A stretch of DNA of 64,000 nt from Athripsodes cinereus. Lineage: Eukaryota; Arthropoda; Insecta; Trichoptera; Leptoceridae. The notes under the pieces are model-generated. The model was not told where the DNA came from. It worked only from the letters and a program-made list of their open reading frames with translations, and did not search any database. Where the stretch lies: contig OX388310.1 in NCBI GenBank assembly GCA_947579605.1, forward strand, positions 2,480,001-2,544,000, given 5' to 3'. Below, one piece after another: positions 47,339-58,957 of the stretch. Position 1 is the stretch's first letter; the number at the start of each line of letters is the position of its first letter. The position numbers and the translations under genes were made by a program.

Positions 47339-50300
47339 ATGGCTCACGGAGGGGGAGAAACTAAGCAGAGCTTTAAAAGTGGCCTCATAGACTTCACAGC
47401 GGGTTCATTGGGTAAGAATGTACTTATTATAGGTAAATCATAATCATATAAAAATGAAGTGCATATACTATTTGGAAAAAGTCATTCTTTCATACATTAT
47501 TTTTACATTAATAAAAGAATGGAAAAGGAGACATAGATAAATAATACTTTGGCCATTTATTAATCCAGTTTGGACCCCAATAATATACTACTCCAATTGT
47601 TGAAATCCAATTAAATTTCTTTGAAATCATGCAAAAGGTTTTTCTGTAGTTTGGAGTGGTCTTAGAATTAATAAATTGTAACGTATCCTTGAGTTGCTTT
47701 GGCACCCAAATAACACTTAAATATTGACCAGGAAATAATGATCTGATTGGAGATGTTAACAAAATAATAGCGATAAATACTCCATAATTTAATGTCCTCT
47801 AACTCTTAGGGATTTTCTATTGTATCAGATCTTAGAAAATACTATTTCAGAACTGAAAGTAAATGCAGTTTATATTAACTGAAATCCCCAATATTATTGT
47901 TTGTAATCAGGTGGCATTGCTCTGGTGTATGTGGGCCAACCATTGGATACAGTCAAAGTGAAGATGCAAACTTTTCCTCACATGTACTCGGGCATGTACC
48001 ATTGCATAACTAAAACTCTTCGTAGTGATGGTTTCATAAGAGGACTCTATGCGGGGACCACTCCAGCTATAGCTGCCAATGTGGCTGAGAATTCAGTGTT
48101 GTTTGCAGCTTATGGTGTCTGTCAGAAGCTTGTGATGGGTGTTACAGGAACACAGGTACATATGTAGGCATTTTTTTAAAAAGGTATTTATGTTTATTTA
48201 AAACAAATATCCAGCTCGCAGTAAATGATACCCTTGTGATGTGAAGGTGAAGTAGGTTGGCAGCAGAAGGATCTAAATTAAAAAAGCAAAGAGTCTATTG
48301 ATTACCCTGCTTGTGGGATTTATCACCATGGTGTAGATAGATCATCAAATAATTTAAGATATTCAAATATGTATAGGTATATTTATTATTTATTGAAATA
48401 AATTCTATCACAAATCCATTTAAATATTATCTGTTTGGATAAGTATATATTTTTTAAAGAATAGGAATAAAAATTCCTAATCCAATAACTCATTGTTTTT
48501 TACCATTTTGTTAAAAATATCCTTGTTATCATATTTGCTTTCTTTTGCCAATAAAAAAATGTTTATTTATTTTGTAGAAAGTCAATGATTTGTCTGCCAT
48601 GGAGAATGCAACTGCAGGTTTCCTAGCAGCCTTCTTCAGTTCCTTCACACTATGCCCTACAGAACTAGTCAAGTGCCAACTGCAAGCCATGAGAGAAGTC
48701 TCAATACATAATGGAGAAACGGTAAGGGGACAGTGTTTATCAAATCTTAGATGATCATATTATGATGAAAGGTTTTCATTTTACAATCTAAACTGATGGT
48801 ATAGTCATAACTTAATTGTATGAAAGAAATATCAGATACAGAAATAGCATTCGCTATTTATGGCCAAAAAGAGCACTGTTCTTCCGTCCACAGGGGTTTC
48901 GACGGCCCGGGCGTCCTTTTACAATACACTGTTCCTATAACAGCAATATAAGAGCGCTGGGAATGTCATGGAAGGAGATGACGCTATTGTTGAAGAGTTG
49001 TTTCTGCCCTGTGCTCCCGAAAGGAGCATTGAGGGTGATGATTGAATGAATGAAATGAATTTATTGATGATGTGTTAATAATAGAATTACGATGTAGTTA
49101 ATTCATATGTTCTGTGGAGTCCCCAGTTGAAAATAGGTCTCCCAATCTTTTCTGCAAGTTTTCAAATATTCACAAAACGTCACAAATAAGAAGTTTAACA
49201 TTTTTGACTCAGTGATATGGTATTCCACCCATCCTGAATGTGTTTATTTTACTGACACGGAGAGTATAACTTTCATGTTTATTACTTAAATGTAATTAGA
49301 GTACTGGCTACCCCACTTGAGGATGATTGCCGTGATGGTATAGATGATATAGACCTTGTAGCTCAATTGATATAGCCAGTCATCAAATGGTAAAGTTTGT
49401 GGTGAAAATCCAATACGCTGTCGTAAACATAGTGTTATTCTTTTCAAACATTCAACAATAACTTGGTTATTTGATGTACATCTGTTGCTTCAACAAGAAT
49501 ATCACGTTTAAAGGAGTAGTTTAACAATGAGTACATGTATCTTTATTACGTTTTTTCTTACAGTTATCTGACAATGACGAAATTATTCACAACTATTTGT
49601 TGTTTGGATGATACTGGTTTCTTTATCTCAACAACCATGTCAGATGTATTCAAATATTAAGAGAATATATTATAATTATATTAATAACATAAAATATTCT
49701 AATTAAATTTGACAGCTGGTGTGGCATTGAGGTAATGGCCGGTTGTTCAGCTCACAAAGTCCTAGGTTTGATTGTCGAATGAAAAAGGATTTTTTCAAAT
49801 CGTCTTGTTTTTGTGTGTTACATGTATTTATGTGTTTAGAGAATTATATGTATGTATTATTGTAGTACCCTTAACACAATACTCATATCTTAGTGTAGGA
49901 CTTGCTCAATCTATCTCAAAGCACATGAAAAGGATGGGTTGTAGATTCAAGTCCCGTCTGGGTATAAGTTGATGTTATTATTGTAGTACCCTTAACACAA
50001 TACTCATATCTTAGTGTAGGACTTGCTCAATCTATCTCAAAGCACATGAAAAGGATGGGTTGTAGATTCAAGTCCCGTCTGGGTATAAGTTGATGTTATT
50101 ATTGCATAGCCTTAAAAATAATTTCATGTGTTAAACTTACACATGCATCATAGGTTTATTAGATAATTATAGGGATTACTGTTCTTTATTTTACTGTGAT
50201 AGAAACACATGTAGCATAATTTGATATAGATTATTTTTGATTGGCTGAATAAGCGCACATGAATTGGAAATTTATTTTGTTTTTCTTCCCATTATTTATA

Positions 50301-53300
50301 CTCTATCACCATGCATTGTAACTTATTATCGTACTGTTCTCTTTGAGAATTTGATGTTTGCATTTCTCTTCCCAGAACATGTTTCTTATCATTCTAACAA
50401 TATTTGTTTTGTTAAAGTTATGAGCACACTCAAAGTAAACATTTTATATTATAAATTACTTGAACAATAAACAGTATTTGTATAAATATTATTTATGCAT
50501 TATTTTTGATACGGAAATTCGCTGGTGGTACAAAATTTAAATACATATTCAAATCTCAAATTTGCACACCATAATTCAGACAAAGAGTAATAAGTTAAAT
50601 GTCTATCATGCCATTAATACTTATATAATGTTTCTGCTTATCTTTACTTGTAAAGTTCTGCAAACAGGTCCCCTTTTTTATATTGAAAGTTTTTGAGTGT
50701 CCTGAATTAACAGGTAACCTGTAAAAAATCACTCAAGGGTCATTTCAATATATTATTTCTTCATCTTAATTTTTTTCAATGATGATTTTGGGATTGTTAT
50801 GAATCCAAATTCATCCTAAAACACTATCATAGTAAAATATGTTTATGTTTGTATGTGAAGTAAGATTGCAGTGGGGCTTGAACCTGGAATCTCTGAGTGA
50901 AGAAAAAATGTATTATAAAAAAAATGCGAGACTATCAACGGGCTACCAACTGCCTTTAAACAACTATTCGGCATAAATATTTGCTACGTTTATTGGATGA
51001 GCCAAGAGAACTTTCAAGCATGCATTGGCACAATGAATATTTGTCTAGGTTTGTAGCACTGTAAGTGCTGTCTGCTACTTGTGTTATTTTGTCGACTAAT
51101 CACATTCCGATTTCATTAATTAATAACCAGATTATCTCTAATGAAATAAGTAATTACTAAGTCACATACTTCCTTTATAATTTTATCTATGCAAAACCAG
51201 TTTAGATATTTATTGTTTATTAACAGACAATTATGAATTACAAGAATGTGTCATTAAAATCTCATAATTCAAATGATTATACACATAATCTTCAATACAC
51301 CCTCTAGGTGGTTTGTACAAATTATGTGGATTACTATTTGATTAGGTAATTTCATATTATGCCTATTCTGTTAAGTCAAGGTTTTATACATTAAATCGAT
51401 TTTCCAAATGGAAGTTCTGAGGTTGAATTCACATTTCCATACATCCCATAGCCAGCAAATCAACTGCTTATAATAAACATGCAAGTGGCCATCTCCGTGG
51501 CAAAAAAAAAACATAGCTAGAAACTTTGAATGTTTTTCTGTTTTTTCCTTTCGACCTTCGTCTTGGGACAGGGTAAAAATAAGTAGATACCTTTCATTCA
51601 AAGCGATTCTATATTAGATTAATGGTTGATTACATATTTCTGTTACATTTTTAAAGATATCTTTGATATCATTGTCATAGGAAACGGTGTATTGTAAAAG
51701 AAGGAAACGTATGTAGTCTGAAACCTTATATGTACTTAGGAAAACATTGCTCTTTTAATCAACTTTCATTGAAGTTTTTAATACTTTTCAAAACATGACC
51801 CAACTAGGACCATTGCTTCTTCATATCCAATAGATTACAGATCTTTACTGAAAGATAATTAAAATTACCTATTTATTCCATTCTGTACTATCACGGCATC
51901 TTCCTCAAATGGGGCAGCCAGAGAACTTACTTTATATTGTAAACATGCAGGCTGCCATATAATACTTAAGAGTGAGACACTGAGGAAGGGTAACATTCCT
52001 TAACAAAAGATGCTAAATTAATGTCCTGCATGTGAAATAAAAAAAGTCAAAATTAAATGTATTTTTTGCTATTTTCCGAAAAGTTTACAACTCAAGAATG
52101 CAACCTTGCATCCGTTAAAAGATAATGACTATAAATAATATTTCAAAGAACCAGATGTGTGAATGCCCCTGATTTGATATTATCAGTGAGTTGTGTCAGT
52201 ACGAGGTCAAATGTAAAAAAACAATCTTGTACATCTTACTCCATTATCACTCATGTGATTGATGTCACAAAATTTTTATTCACAGATGGGAATAACACAA
52301 ATGTTGTCCTAGTTTAAGGTCATTTATGTAATTTCTGGATAGAACTAAATATGCTTATGATATATATAATGAGTTACAATCCATTGGATTGGTCTGCAAC
52401 GAGTTTTGACTTATTTCTCCACTCCTCCCTATTCTCAGCTAGTCTCTTCAACTCCATATATGAGCCACAGCTCATGTCCCTCTTCAGTTGGTCCATATAG
52501 GCATCTCTCGGTCGACCTCTGCCATTTGTGCCTTCGATGCGATTGCGATGAGCAGTCCTGGGTGCCTGATGTTGTAGCCAATCCAATTAGCTCGTTGTTG
52601 GCAGATTCTTTTGAGGAGTTGCCTTTTTTCGCCAACCCTGGTTAACACTTCTTCGTTTTCGACGTGTTCCGACCAATGAATCTTCAGCATGCGTCTATAG
52701 CACCACATTTCAAATGCCGCTAACCATCCGCTTTCCCTCTTGCTGATGGTCCACGTCTCGCACCCATATAACACAAATGCTCCACACAAAGGCTTTAGTG
52801 AGATTCTTCCTCACGCTTAGATCAATATTAGGGGATTCTAATATTTTGGATTTTTTGTTAAAGGCAATTCGTGCCTGGTTTATTCTGCTCACAATTTCTG
52901 ATTTGGAGCGTCTGTCCTGGTTTATTCTGCTGCCCAAGTACACGAATTCTCTTACTTGTTTGATGCTCACTCCATTTATGGCAATGTTCGCAGTCGCTTC
53001 CTCCTTTCCAACGACCATACATTTTGTTTTATCTTTATTTATTTTCATGTTGTACTTTGACAACAGTATACTTTCCATTTTCCCTAAGGCTTCGTTCAGC
53101 TCCATCTCGGAGTCTGCGAGCAGTGCTATGTCGTCAGCATATCTAATCATGTCGACTTTTTTCCCATTTATTTTTACTCCTGTCCAGTTCTTCATTTCTT
53201 CTCTGAGTTCATCAATAGCTCGCTGTATATAGCAGTTAAAGAGTGCTGGCGACATTGAGCATCCCTGTCTCACACCTTGTTCTACCCTCGCTTCTGCGCA

Positions 53301-55390
53301 GCTCTCTCCGCTTTTAATTACAGCCATTTCATTCTTGTATAGGCTCCAGATTGCTCTTCTGTCCTTATAGCTCATTCCTATCTGGTTTAGAGTCTTAAAA
53401 AGTTGTTCCCATTCTACTTTATCGAATGCTTTTTCTAGGTCGATGAATGCTACATACGTGTTTCTATTTACTGTTATTCTCTTTTCAAGAATGCTTATGA
53501 TACCTAGATAAATATGAATAGAAATAAACATTGAGAAGAATGTGTGGTAAAAGTCTGAAAGATAGAGTACGTACTTAATAATGTGATTCATGAAGATCGT
53601 GGAATGAAAGTTTGTGTAATAATAAGAATGAAAGTGAACAAACTTTGTAGGCATGTGGAAAGAATGAATGAGGACAGAATGATAAAGAAAATATATATGG
53701 TTAAGATGAATGGTGCTAGAAAATGTGGACTTCTGAGAATTATGTGGCAAGACCACTGAAGCAGATTTTCCAAAACAGGACATGCGCTGAGCACATTGAA
53801 TAGGAGAGACAGTGACGGAAGCAAAAATTGTATTCAAGGATAGGAGTAAGTAGTGCTCGATCCTTTCTGCCTATCCTGAATGGGAAGCAGTGTAATGATA
53901 ATGATGTTTATTTTTTAGTATCTGCATGTTCATTACGATTGGTTGATGATAGATGCCATGATGATTTTCTTCCATTTTCTGATTGTTTTTTCTTCTTTAT
54001 GTGCTCTATCAGATTCCACATAATTTTTATTTTGTTACATATGTAGGTGAGGATTGGTCCCATTCAGTTAACACAGCAGATAATAAGAGAACGAGGGATT
54101 CAGGGAATGTTTAGAGGTTTAACATCAACAATGATGAGGGAAATGCCCGGATATTTCTTCTTCTTTGGAGGATACGAAGGTATGTCATTCTGATTCATCT
54201 TGTTAAACATAATGTTTCATTCATTTAGTTGAAAAACTGCTATTTAAATTATTTTGTGTATTTTTCCAACCATCATGTAATTGTACTGTACAAGATAAAT
54301 TGAAAAAAAACACAGTATTTAGTTAACTTCCTAATAACTTTATTAATTTCGCTTACTAAGTTTAGAAAAAAGTTAAATAAGACAAGCAGTATTTATGAAA
54401 TTTGGACAAAAGAATATTGGGAAAAGCCCGTGTTGATAAGAAGGTAATTATAATTCATTGATAAAAAACTATTGGGATGTGATCCGCTGTGGTCGGATTT
54501 AAAAGTGAAGAATTTAAAGTATAAAAAAGTATAAAATATACTATATCATGCTTGCATTATTTTCAAATTCGATTTTACTTTGAATTCAATTGAACAGCAC
54601 TAACACAAACTATGAATATTCATGTTACTTTATTTAGGATTATCTATCAAATAAACTGTTTAAAAAAAATACTGTTTTCAGGTGCCAGATCATTATTAGC
54701 AAAGCCAGGTCAGAAGAAGGATGACATAGGATTATTAAGGACCATGGCAGCCGGTGCAGTGGGTGGTCTCATATTATGGACCGTCATATTCCCGGCGGAT
54801 GTCATCAAATCCAGAATACAAGTGTCCAATATGACGGAAACATTCACCCATGTTGGGATGCAGATTTGTAAGACTGAAGGTAAAGTAACGACAACTCAAT
54901 CTTTAATTCTTTAAAATATTTTTTGGTGAGATCTGGTGGTAACGTAATTCACAATTCAAAAATGGAATATGTAAATGTAGTCCATGGATACCCGAAGTGG
55001 TACACTTAAACCATTATAAGTGTTGGTACATCTTTCACACATTTATGAAAAACAGATGAAGAATATTGTAGGTATTGTGAATATGATTCTTCAGTTGAGA
55101 TTATCAGATTGATTTTATTCCACCGTTATTTTTTTTTCACAGTATACGCAGGTATTGGTATAGATGGCAGACTTATCACTTATTTAATTTCTTCCAGATA
55201 ACGAGTGCTCTCTACAAATTTTTTTAAAGCTAGTTGTGTCTCATAAATAAACATTTTTTTTCCAGGTCCTTTGGCCTTATACAATGGACTGAAGCCCACG
55301 TTAGTGAGGACTATACCTGCGACAGCTACATTATTTGTCGTCTACGAGTATTCAAAGAAATATATGAAAAAAATATTTGGAGACGACTGA
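47339..55390 (+). CDS. ORNT1-like (SLC25A15): Mitochondrial ornithine transporter, SLC25A15/ORNT1-like
   Basis: Mitochondrial carrier of the inner membrane, expected to exchange ornithine (and related basic amino acids) for citrulline or protons. Exons 47339-47411, 47911-48155, 48578-48721, 54047-54179, 54682-54879 and 55266-55390 total 918 nt, or 305 residues, the usual carrier size; all junctions are AG/GT and in phase. Three carrier repeats are visible through their PxDxxK-type signatures: [10 protein letters not shown] (P35), [10 protein letters not shown] (P133) and [10 protein letters not shown] (P236). Repeat-end motifs are [40 protein letters not shown] and [20 protein letters not shown]. 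The second signature with Glu (PTELVK) and the [15 protein letters not shown] helix match the ORNT subfamily. No cleavable presequence is needed. Intron 3 is 5.3 kb and hosts several LINE pieces, a 121-bp tandem duplication and repeats; no extra exon was seen in it. Substrate assignment follows family resemblance, not direct proof. Confidence 0.92.
48200..48345 (+). repeat. Degenerate R225 copy
   Basis: It retains GTAGGTTGGCAGCAGAAGG, CTATTGATTACCCTGCTTGT and GGGATTTATCACCATGGTGT. It lies in ORNT1 intron 2. Confidence 0.45.
48845..49050 (+). mobile_element. LINE family F 3' end with internal deletion
   Basis: It matches 59255-59480: GGCCAAAAAGAGCACTGTTC, CGACGGCCCGGGCGTCC, GGAATGTCATGGAAGGAGAT, TTTCTGCCCTGTGCTCCCGA and GAGCATTGAGGGTGATGAT. 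It lacks the CAGAGACGCTCTGAATGGAG segment. It lies in ORNT1 intron 3. Confidence 0.7.
49110..49345 (+). repeat. R225 interspersed repeat copy
   Basis: GGTCTCCCAATCTTTTCTGC, AGTGATATGGTATTCCACCC, ATCCTGAATGTGTTTATTTT, CTGGCTACCCCACTTGAGGA and GATTGCCGTGATGGTATAGA occur in order. It lies in ORNT1 intron 3. Confidence 0.68.
49717..50098 (+). repeat. SINE-B copy followed by a 121-bp tandem duplication
   Basis: About 49717-49850 is a degenerate SINE-B (CTGGTGTGGCATTGAGG head, GTTACATGTATTTATGTG). Then 49855-49975 and 49976-50098 are almost identical direct copies (TGTAGTACCC at 49861 and 49982, period 121). Each contains GATTCAAGTCCCGTCTGGGT, a B-box-like stretch. It lies in ORNT1 intron 3. Confidence 0.8.
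50655..50960. repeat. R225 head and a reverse SINE-A-like remnant
   Basis: About 50660-50745 has GTTTTTGAGTGTCCTGAATT and GGTAACCTGTAAA (R225 head). About 50780-50955 reads backwards like a decayed SINE-A: GATTGTTATGAATCCAAATT, GGGGCTTGAACCTGGAATCT, ACGGGCTACCAACTGCC. Both assignments are weak. Confidence 0.4.
51655..51960 (-). repeat. Fragments of LINE F and R225, minus orientation
   Basis: About 51660-51725 matches the reverse of LINE F (GATATCATTGTCATAGGAAA + CGGTGTATTGTAAAAGA). About 51890-51955 matches reversed R225 (TATCACGGCATCTTCCTCAA, AAACATGCAGGCTGCC). Confidence 0.45.
52363..53490 (-). mobile_element. 5'-truncated LINE reverse transcriptase with 12-bp target duplication
   Basis: Read on the minus strand it encodes the second half of a non-LTR reverse transcriptase: [40 protein letters not shown], the catalytic [37 protein letters not shown]-type [38 protein letters not shown] and [17 protein letters not shown], ending SNGL and a stop. 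A frameshift near 52770-52790 and another near 52560-52590 disrupt it. ATGCTTATGATA lies exactly at both borders (52351-52362 and 53491-53502). It is inserted within older LINE E sequence, in ORNT1 intron 3, antisense to the gene. Confidence 0.88.
53505..53885 (+). mobile_element. LINE family E 3' portion, degenerate
   Basis: It aligns with 15700-16060 through [20 protein letters not shown] and the nearby AGAATTATGTGGCAAGACCA block, ending CTTTCTGCCTATCCTGAAT. It has multiple stops. It was the landing site of the LINE at 52363-53490. Confidence 0.58.
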
Positions 55391-55739
55391 GATGAAATTT
55401 GAAGAACCTGATTTATTTGTTATTGGTAATACAGAAAGTGTTCTGTTATGTGTTCGTTAATATTTGTATTAATTTGATTAGAGGTTTCCTAAATCTAAAT
55501 CTTGAAGGCAAATTAATGGAGTTTGTTCTATATAATGTAGAACATCAAAATAATTTTAAATTCTATGATGAAGAAAATAAAGATGTTGGCCAATTAAGGT
55601 ACTTCAAGTGGGTCTATCTATGGTGTCATAGTAAAATAATCTACTTATGTTAATTTTCGTATGTACCTAATTCAGATTTATCAAATGTACTTTTGCGACC
55701 AAAGTTGTGTGTTAAATATCATAGTTAATTAAAATTATG
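55391..55739 (+). other. ORNT1 3' untranslated region
   Basis: This is AT-rich sequence after the TGA at 55388-55390. An 84-codon open frame (55399-55653) within it shows no domain and is probably accidental. No sharp polyadenylation signal could be chosen. Confidence 0.45.
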
Positions 55740-55741
55740 TA

Positions 55742-56402
55742 AAGGGGCGTTCACATTTGTTCACTTTCAGTGATCACTCTGGATGATCCTCCAAGATGAA
55801 AAGGTGTGAACAGGCGTTTCATCAATAGGTCACTAGCGATGACGGAGGAAAGAGATTACCACTCGTCATAATTTTGATGAAAGGTCCTTTCACTGAAACG
55901 ACCATAAACAAGTTTTATCTTATTATTTGTTTTATTCTCTATGAATTTATATTGAACGTCAGAATCATGTACAAAATTATTATGCAGTCGAGAGCTATAT
56001 TAATTTATTTTAAGTGTTATTTTTAATTTTTGAATTCATTTAATTATTTTTGTACGAAAATACGTCAAACTACATACAACATGACTGAGAGTTCGTCGGT
56101 AGCCTGGAGGTAGAGTCTCGGCCTTGTGAACATGGGGTCCGTGGTTAGATACCAGATGTCGGCAAACTCCCCTTTCACGACACAAGCTTTTAGTAGCTTA
56201 CTGTGAAAGGTGTATAAGGTTGTATTTGGGTTTATAACAAAAACCCAGATATATCTTTTTTTAAAAAAAAAAAAAAGAGTGTTGACATGGCAGTGAAAGC
56301 CTTGGATAAACAAGTGTGAACAGACGTGTTCACTTTTGATGAACAGGTTTGACCCTGACACTCTGGATGATCATCCAAAGTGAAGCAATGTGAATGCTAC
56401 TT
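55742..56402 (+). mobile_element. M470 MITE with a nested SINE-A
   Basis: The ends AAGGGGCGTTCACATTTGTT and GAATGCTACTT are flanked by TA on both sides (55740-55741 and 56403-56404). The 661 bp less the ~190-bp SINE leaves ~470 bp, the size of the intact copy at 45608-46073 (opposite orientation). Shared blocks include TCAGTGATCACTCTGGATGA, TCACTAGCGATGACGGAGG, GAAAGGTCCTTTCACTGAAA and TGACCCTGACACTCTGGATG. Confidence 0.8.
56088..56278 (+). mobile_element. SINE-A inserted in M470
   Basis: Full-length SINE-A: GAGTTCGTCGGTAGCCTGG, GGGTCCGTGGTTAGATACCA (altered B box), CACGACACAAGCTTTTAGTA, GTGAAAGGTGTATAAGGTTG, AACCCAGATATATC and an A-rich tail. GAG borders both sides. It lies between ATACAACATGACT and TGTTGACATGGCAG of the host MITE, which are contiguous in the consensus. 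Confidence 0.82.
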
Positions 56403-57319
56403 TAGGGTACACCCGGTTTCATAAAATGTAAATAATGCACTTTTAGGAGTAAAAGGTATACACTTTTTTATGAAACCGGTTGTTAAAAATTAATCTTAGA
56501 ATGCTGGTCATTCCTTAAACTTAAAAATACTTAATTGTGTAGAATATTTTACTTACCTTTTTTTGTAATAACTGGATTTGGGCACAAAGTGCAGATGACA
56601 AAACCAATCAGATATTTCGATTGGAAAACTATGTTTGTAGAATGTAACATTTTGCAAAATCCAATTGTTATTTCATATTAAATTCACAGAATTCTATACG
56701 AAACCTAGAACCCTGACTCGTTTACAATAGTGAGGCAAAAAATGTAAGAACTTTTGACAGAACAGTTGGCAAAAACCTGTGGCGTATCCTACATTTTATG
56801 TATTCTTTCTAGCATTTTTATAAAAATATATATAATTTTTACATTTATTTAAATGTAATTGGACATTTTTTGAAGTTCTTGTCAATGTTTTTAGCGATTT
56901 ACCACACTTCACTTCTTTTTGCCGTTCTGTCAAAAGTGCCAAAAAATGGTGCCTCACTTTATTGCAATGAAAATACAAGTGTTCTATCTAGGTATTATAA
57001 ATAAAAATGTATGGTTAAATTATGTAACTTCTTTTTTATTTGAGGTTAGATGAAAGAATTAATGAATTCTTTTATATTATTTCTGTTGATTATGTATGTT
57101 TAAAAGAATAAATTAATTAGCTTGATTTACAGCTCAGAACAATAAAACTTGGACTTATTTAGGATGTTAAAATTGTGAGACCGGGATAGGTTAGCTTGAA
57201 AATATTGCAATAAACTTACCTTCTGTGCATTGGTTTAGATGTGATGTAACTAATATACAGCAAAGAATAAATAAATCCAAATTATTTCAAAGTTTCTGTT
57301 GATTGTTGTCTATGAGAAA

Positions 57320-57570
57320 TTTTATGAATGTAGAAGAGATGAAAGCAGTATGTAAGGATAGATCTATATTGTGTTCCATTCTCTCTGCCAACCACTCCTG
57401 GGATGCGGCCTGAGGGTACAGTATAGTGTAATCAATATGATATTAATCTGTCGTAGATTGAATCATAAATACGAATTTACCTACGTACAACAGAAAATAA
57501 AGAAATAAAAATCTTAGTTTGGGACTAGCTCGGTCTGTGTAAATTGTCTATACATGTTATGTAAAAAAAA
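57320..57570 (+). mobile_element. LINE E tail and SINE-B tail fragments
   Basis: About 57330-57430: TAAGGATAGATCTATATTGT, TTCCATTCTCTCTGCC and GGGATGCGGCCTGAGGGTAC + AGTATAG, the LINE E 3' end. About 57510-57565: TTAGTTTGGGACTAGCTCGG, a SINE-B tail. Confidence 0.6.
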
Positions 57571-58459
57571 ATAGTAATTTAACTTTGTGTTCAATAAATG
57601 GACCTTTTACTTATTTTAACTGATTTCTTATGTTTGCGACATATTTATAATTACCGACATATAATCTTATTTTATTATTTGTACATTATTATTTTTACTT
57701 TTTCCTTGGATCAAATTGCTAATGTTTCTATGTTTGTAAATATTTGTGATTTTGAGTAATCAAATTCCAATTGTGATAAAGAAATATCTAACTAAGATTT
57801 CTTCTTATTAAATCTTCGCTGGTACGTATTTAGTATTTCCACTATATGATAGGAAAAGTATACTTAAAGCATATACGAGGTATTGTATTATTAGAGAAAA
57901 ATATAGAATTATTTTTAATTAAACAAAAATTCACCCTTATGCACACTTGCATCTTTTTAGTGTGTGCATTTATCTATTTTTTACCAAACATATCACAGTT
58001 TTTGTTATTCAAATCTTAAAATTTGTTTTCAATTTTAAAATTTTAATTTCATTGTCTTTATTTTTTAAGTAAAATCATTGTGTATGGTGCATTTATGACT
58101 TTCTCTTCAATGCTACCCTCAAGAGTGCAATCAAGCCTTCGTAGTTATAAATAAAATCAAATTATTCCAGAATGTATTTTCACACATACAAATAGTTATC
58201 TAATTTTATTATATTCAAAAAATAAAAATATTTGTTACCATATTATTTTAGTTTTATTTATTAAAAATATTACACAATAATTCACTCGGTATCGGGTGCC
58301 TTGCCTCGAGGAAAAAGAAAGAAAAGAATTATGAAAAAAAAAAAATTATTAACAATATTATACTAAATTTCTATTTATTGTATAAATAAGAAGATAATAT
58401 TGTGCAGGTGTTGATCATCTAGTTCAGGGGTCTCCAAACTTTGAATCCTTAGGACCATA
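57571..58459. other. AT-rich intergenic DNA between ORNT1 and the FASTKD gene
   Basis: No exon or repeat was recognised. ATCGGGTGCCTTGCCTCGAG at about 58291 is an isolated GC-richer run. Confidence 0.4.
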
Positions 58460-58693
58460 ATGATTACTTCAGTATGTTCCAAGGGCCAAAACAGTTTTAA
58501 TTTCCCTGCCCTTCTTGCATCCGCTCATTCTCCTGATATCCTCATTCTTCACTCTATCACGCAGCATTTTACCAATCATTCTCAACGATCGCATCTCCAC
58601 TGCATTTATTCCACTTATGTCCTTCTTCAGCCACGTCCATGTCTCGCTTGCATACGTAAGTGATGGTACTAGAATGGTATTGCATTTATGCAT
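58460..58693 (-). mobile_element. LINE family E reverse-transcriptase C-terminal piece
   Basis: Minus-strand frame: CNTILVPSLTYASETWTWLK, then INAVEMRSLRMIGKMLRDRV and KNEDIRRMSGC. These are the thumb-region residues seen decayed at 15675. It is truncated at both ends. Confidence 0.72.
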
Positions 58694-58835
58694 TTTACAT
58701 CTTAAATTCAGCGATGAGGCTTGCCATCCATTCTGAATGTTTTAATTTTTTGTTGGCATGGAGAAGACAACTTGCATGTTGATTACATGCAGCTGATCCA
58801 CTAGCAACCCCGCTTTTGGGATATGCTGTGATGAT
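58685..58835 (+). repeat. R225 interspersed repeat, 3' two-thirds
   Basis: TTTTACATCTTAAATTCAGC + GATGAGGCTTGCCATCCATT, CTGAATGTTTTAATTTTTTG, TTACATGCAGCTGATCCACT and GGGATATGCTGTGATGATTC match R225. It is back to back with a LINE E piece on the other strand. Confidence 0.72.
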
Positions 58836-58957
58836 TCAGAAACCGTGCAAATAACCAACTACAATTCTTTCTAGAAATAAATGTAAGGGTAAGGAATAAA
58901 ATGAGTAAAATAAAATATTTTGTGATCTCCTTAACTAATTACTTTATTGTTGTTACA

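Noticed and set aside
55399..55653. 84-codon open frame after ORNT1
   Set aside because: It lies in the 3' untranslated region, is AT-driven and has no domain.
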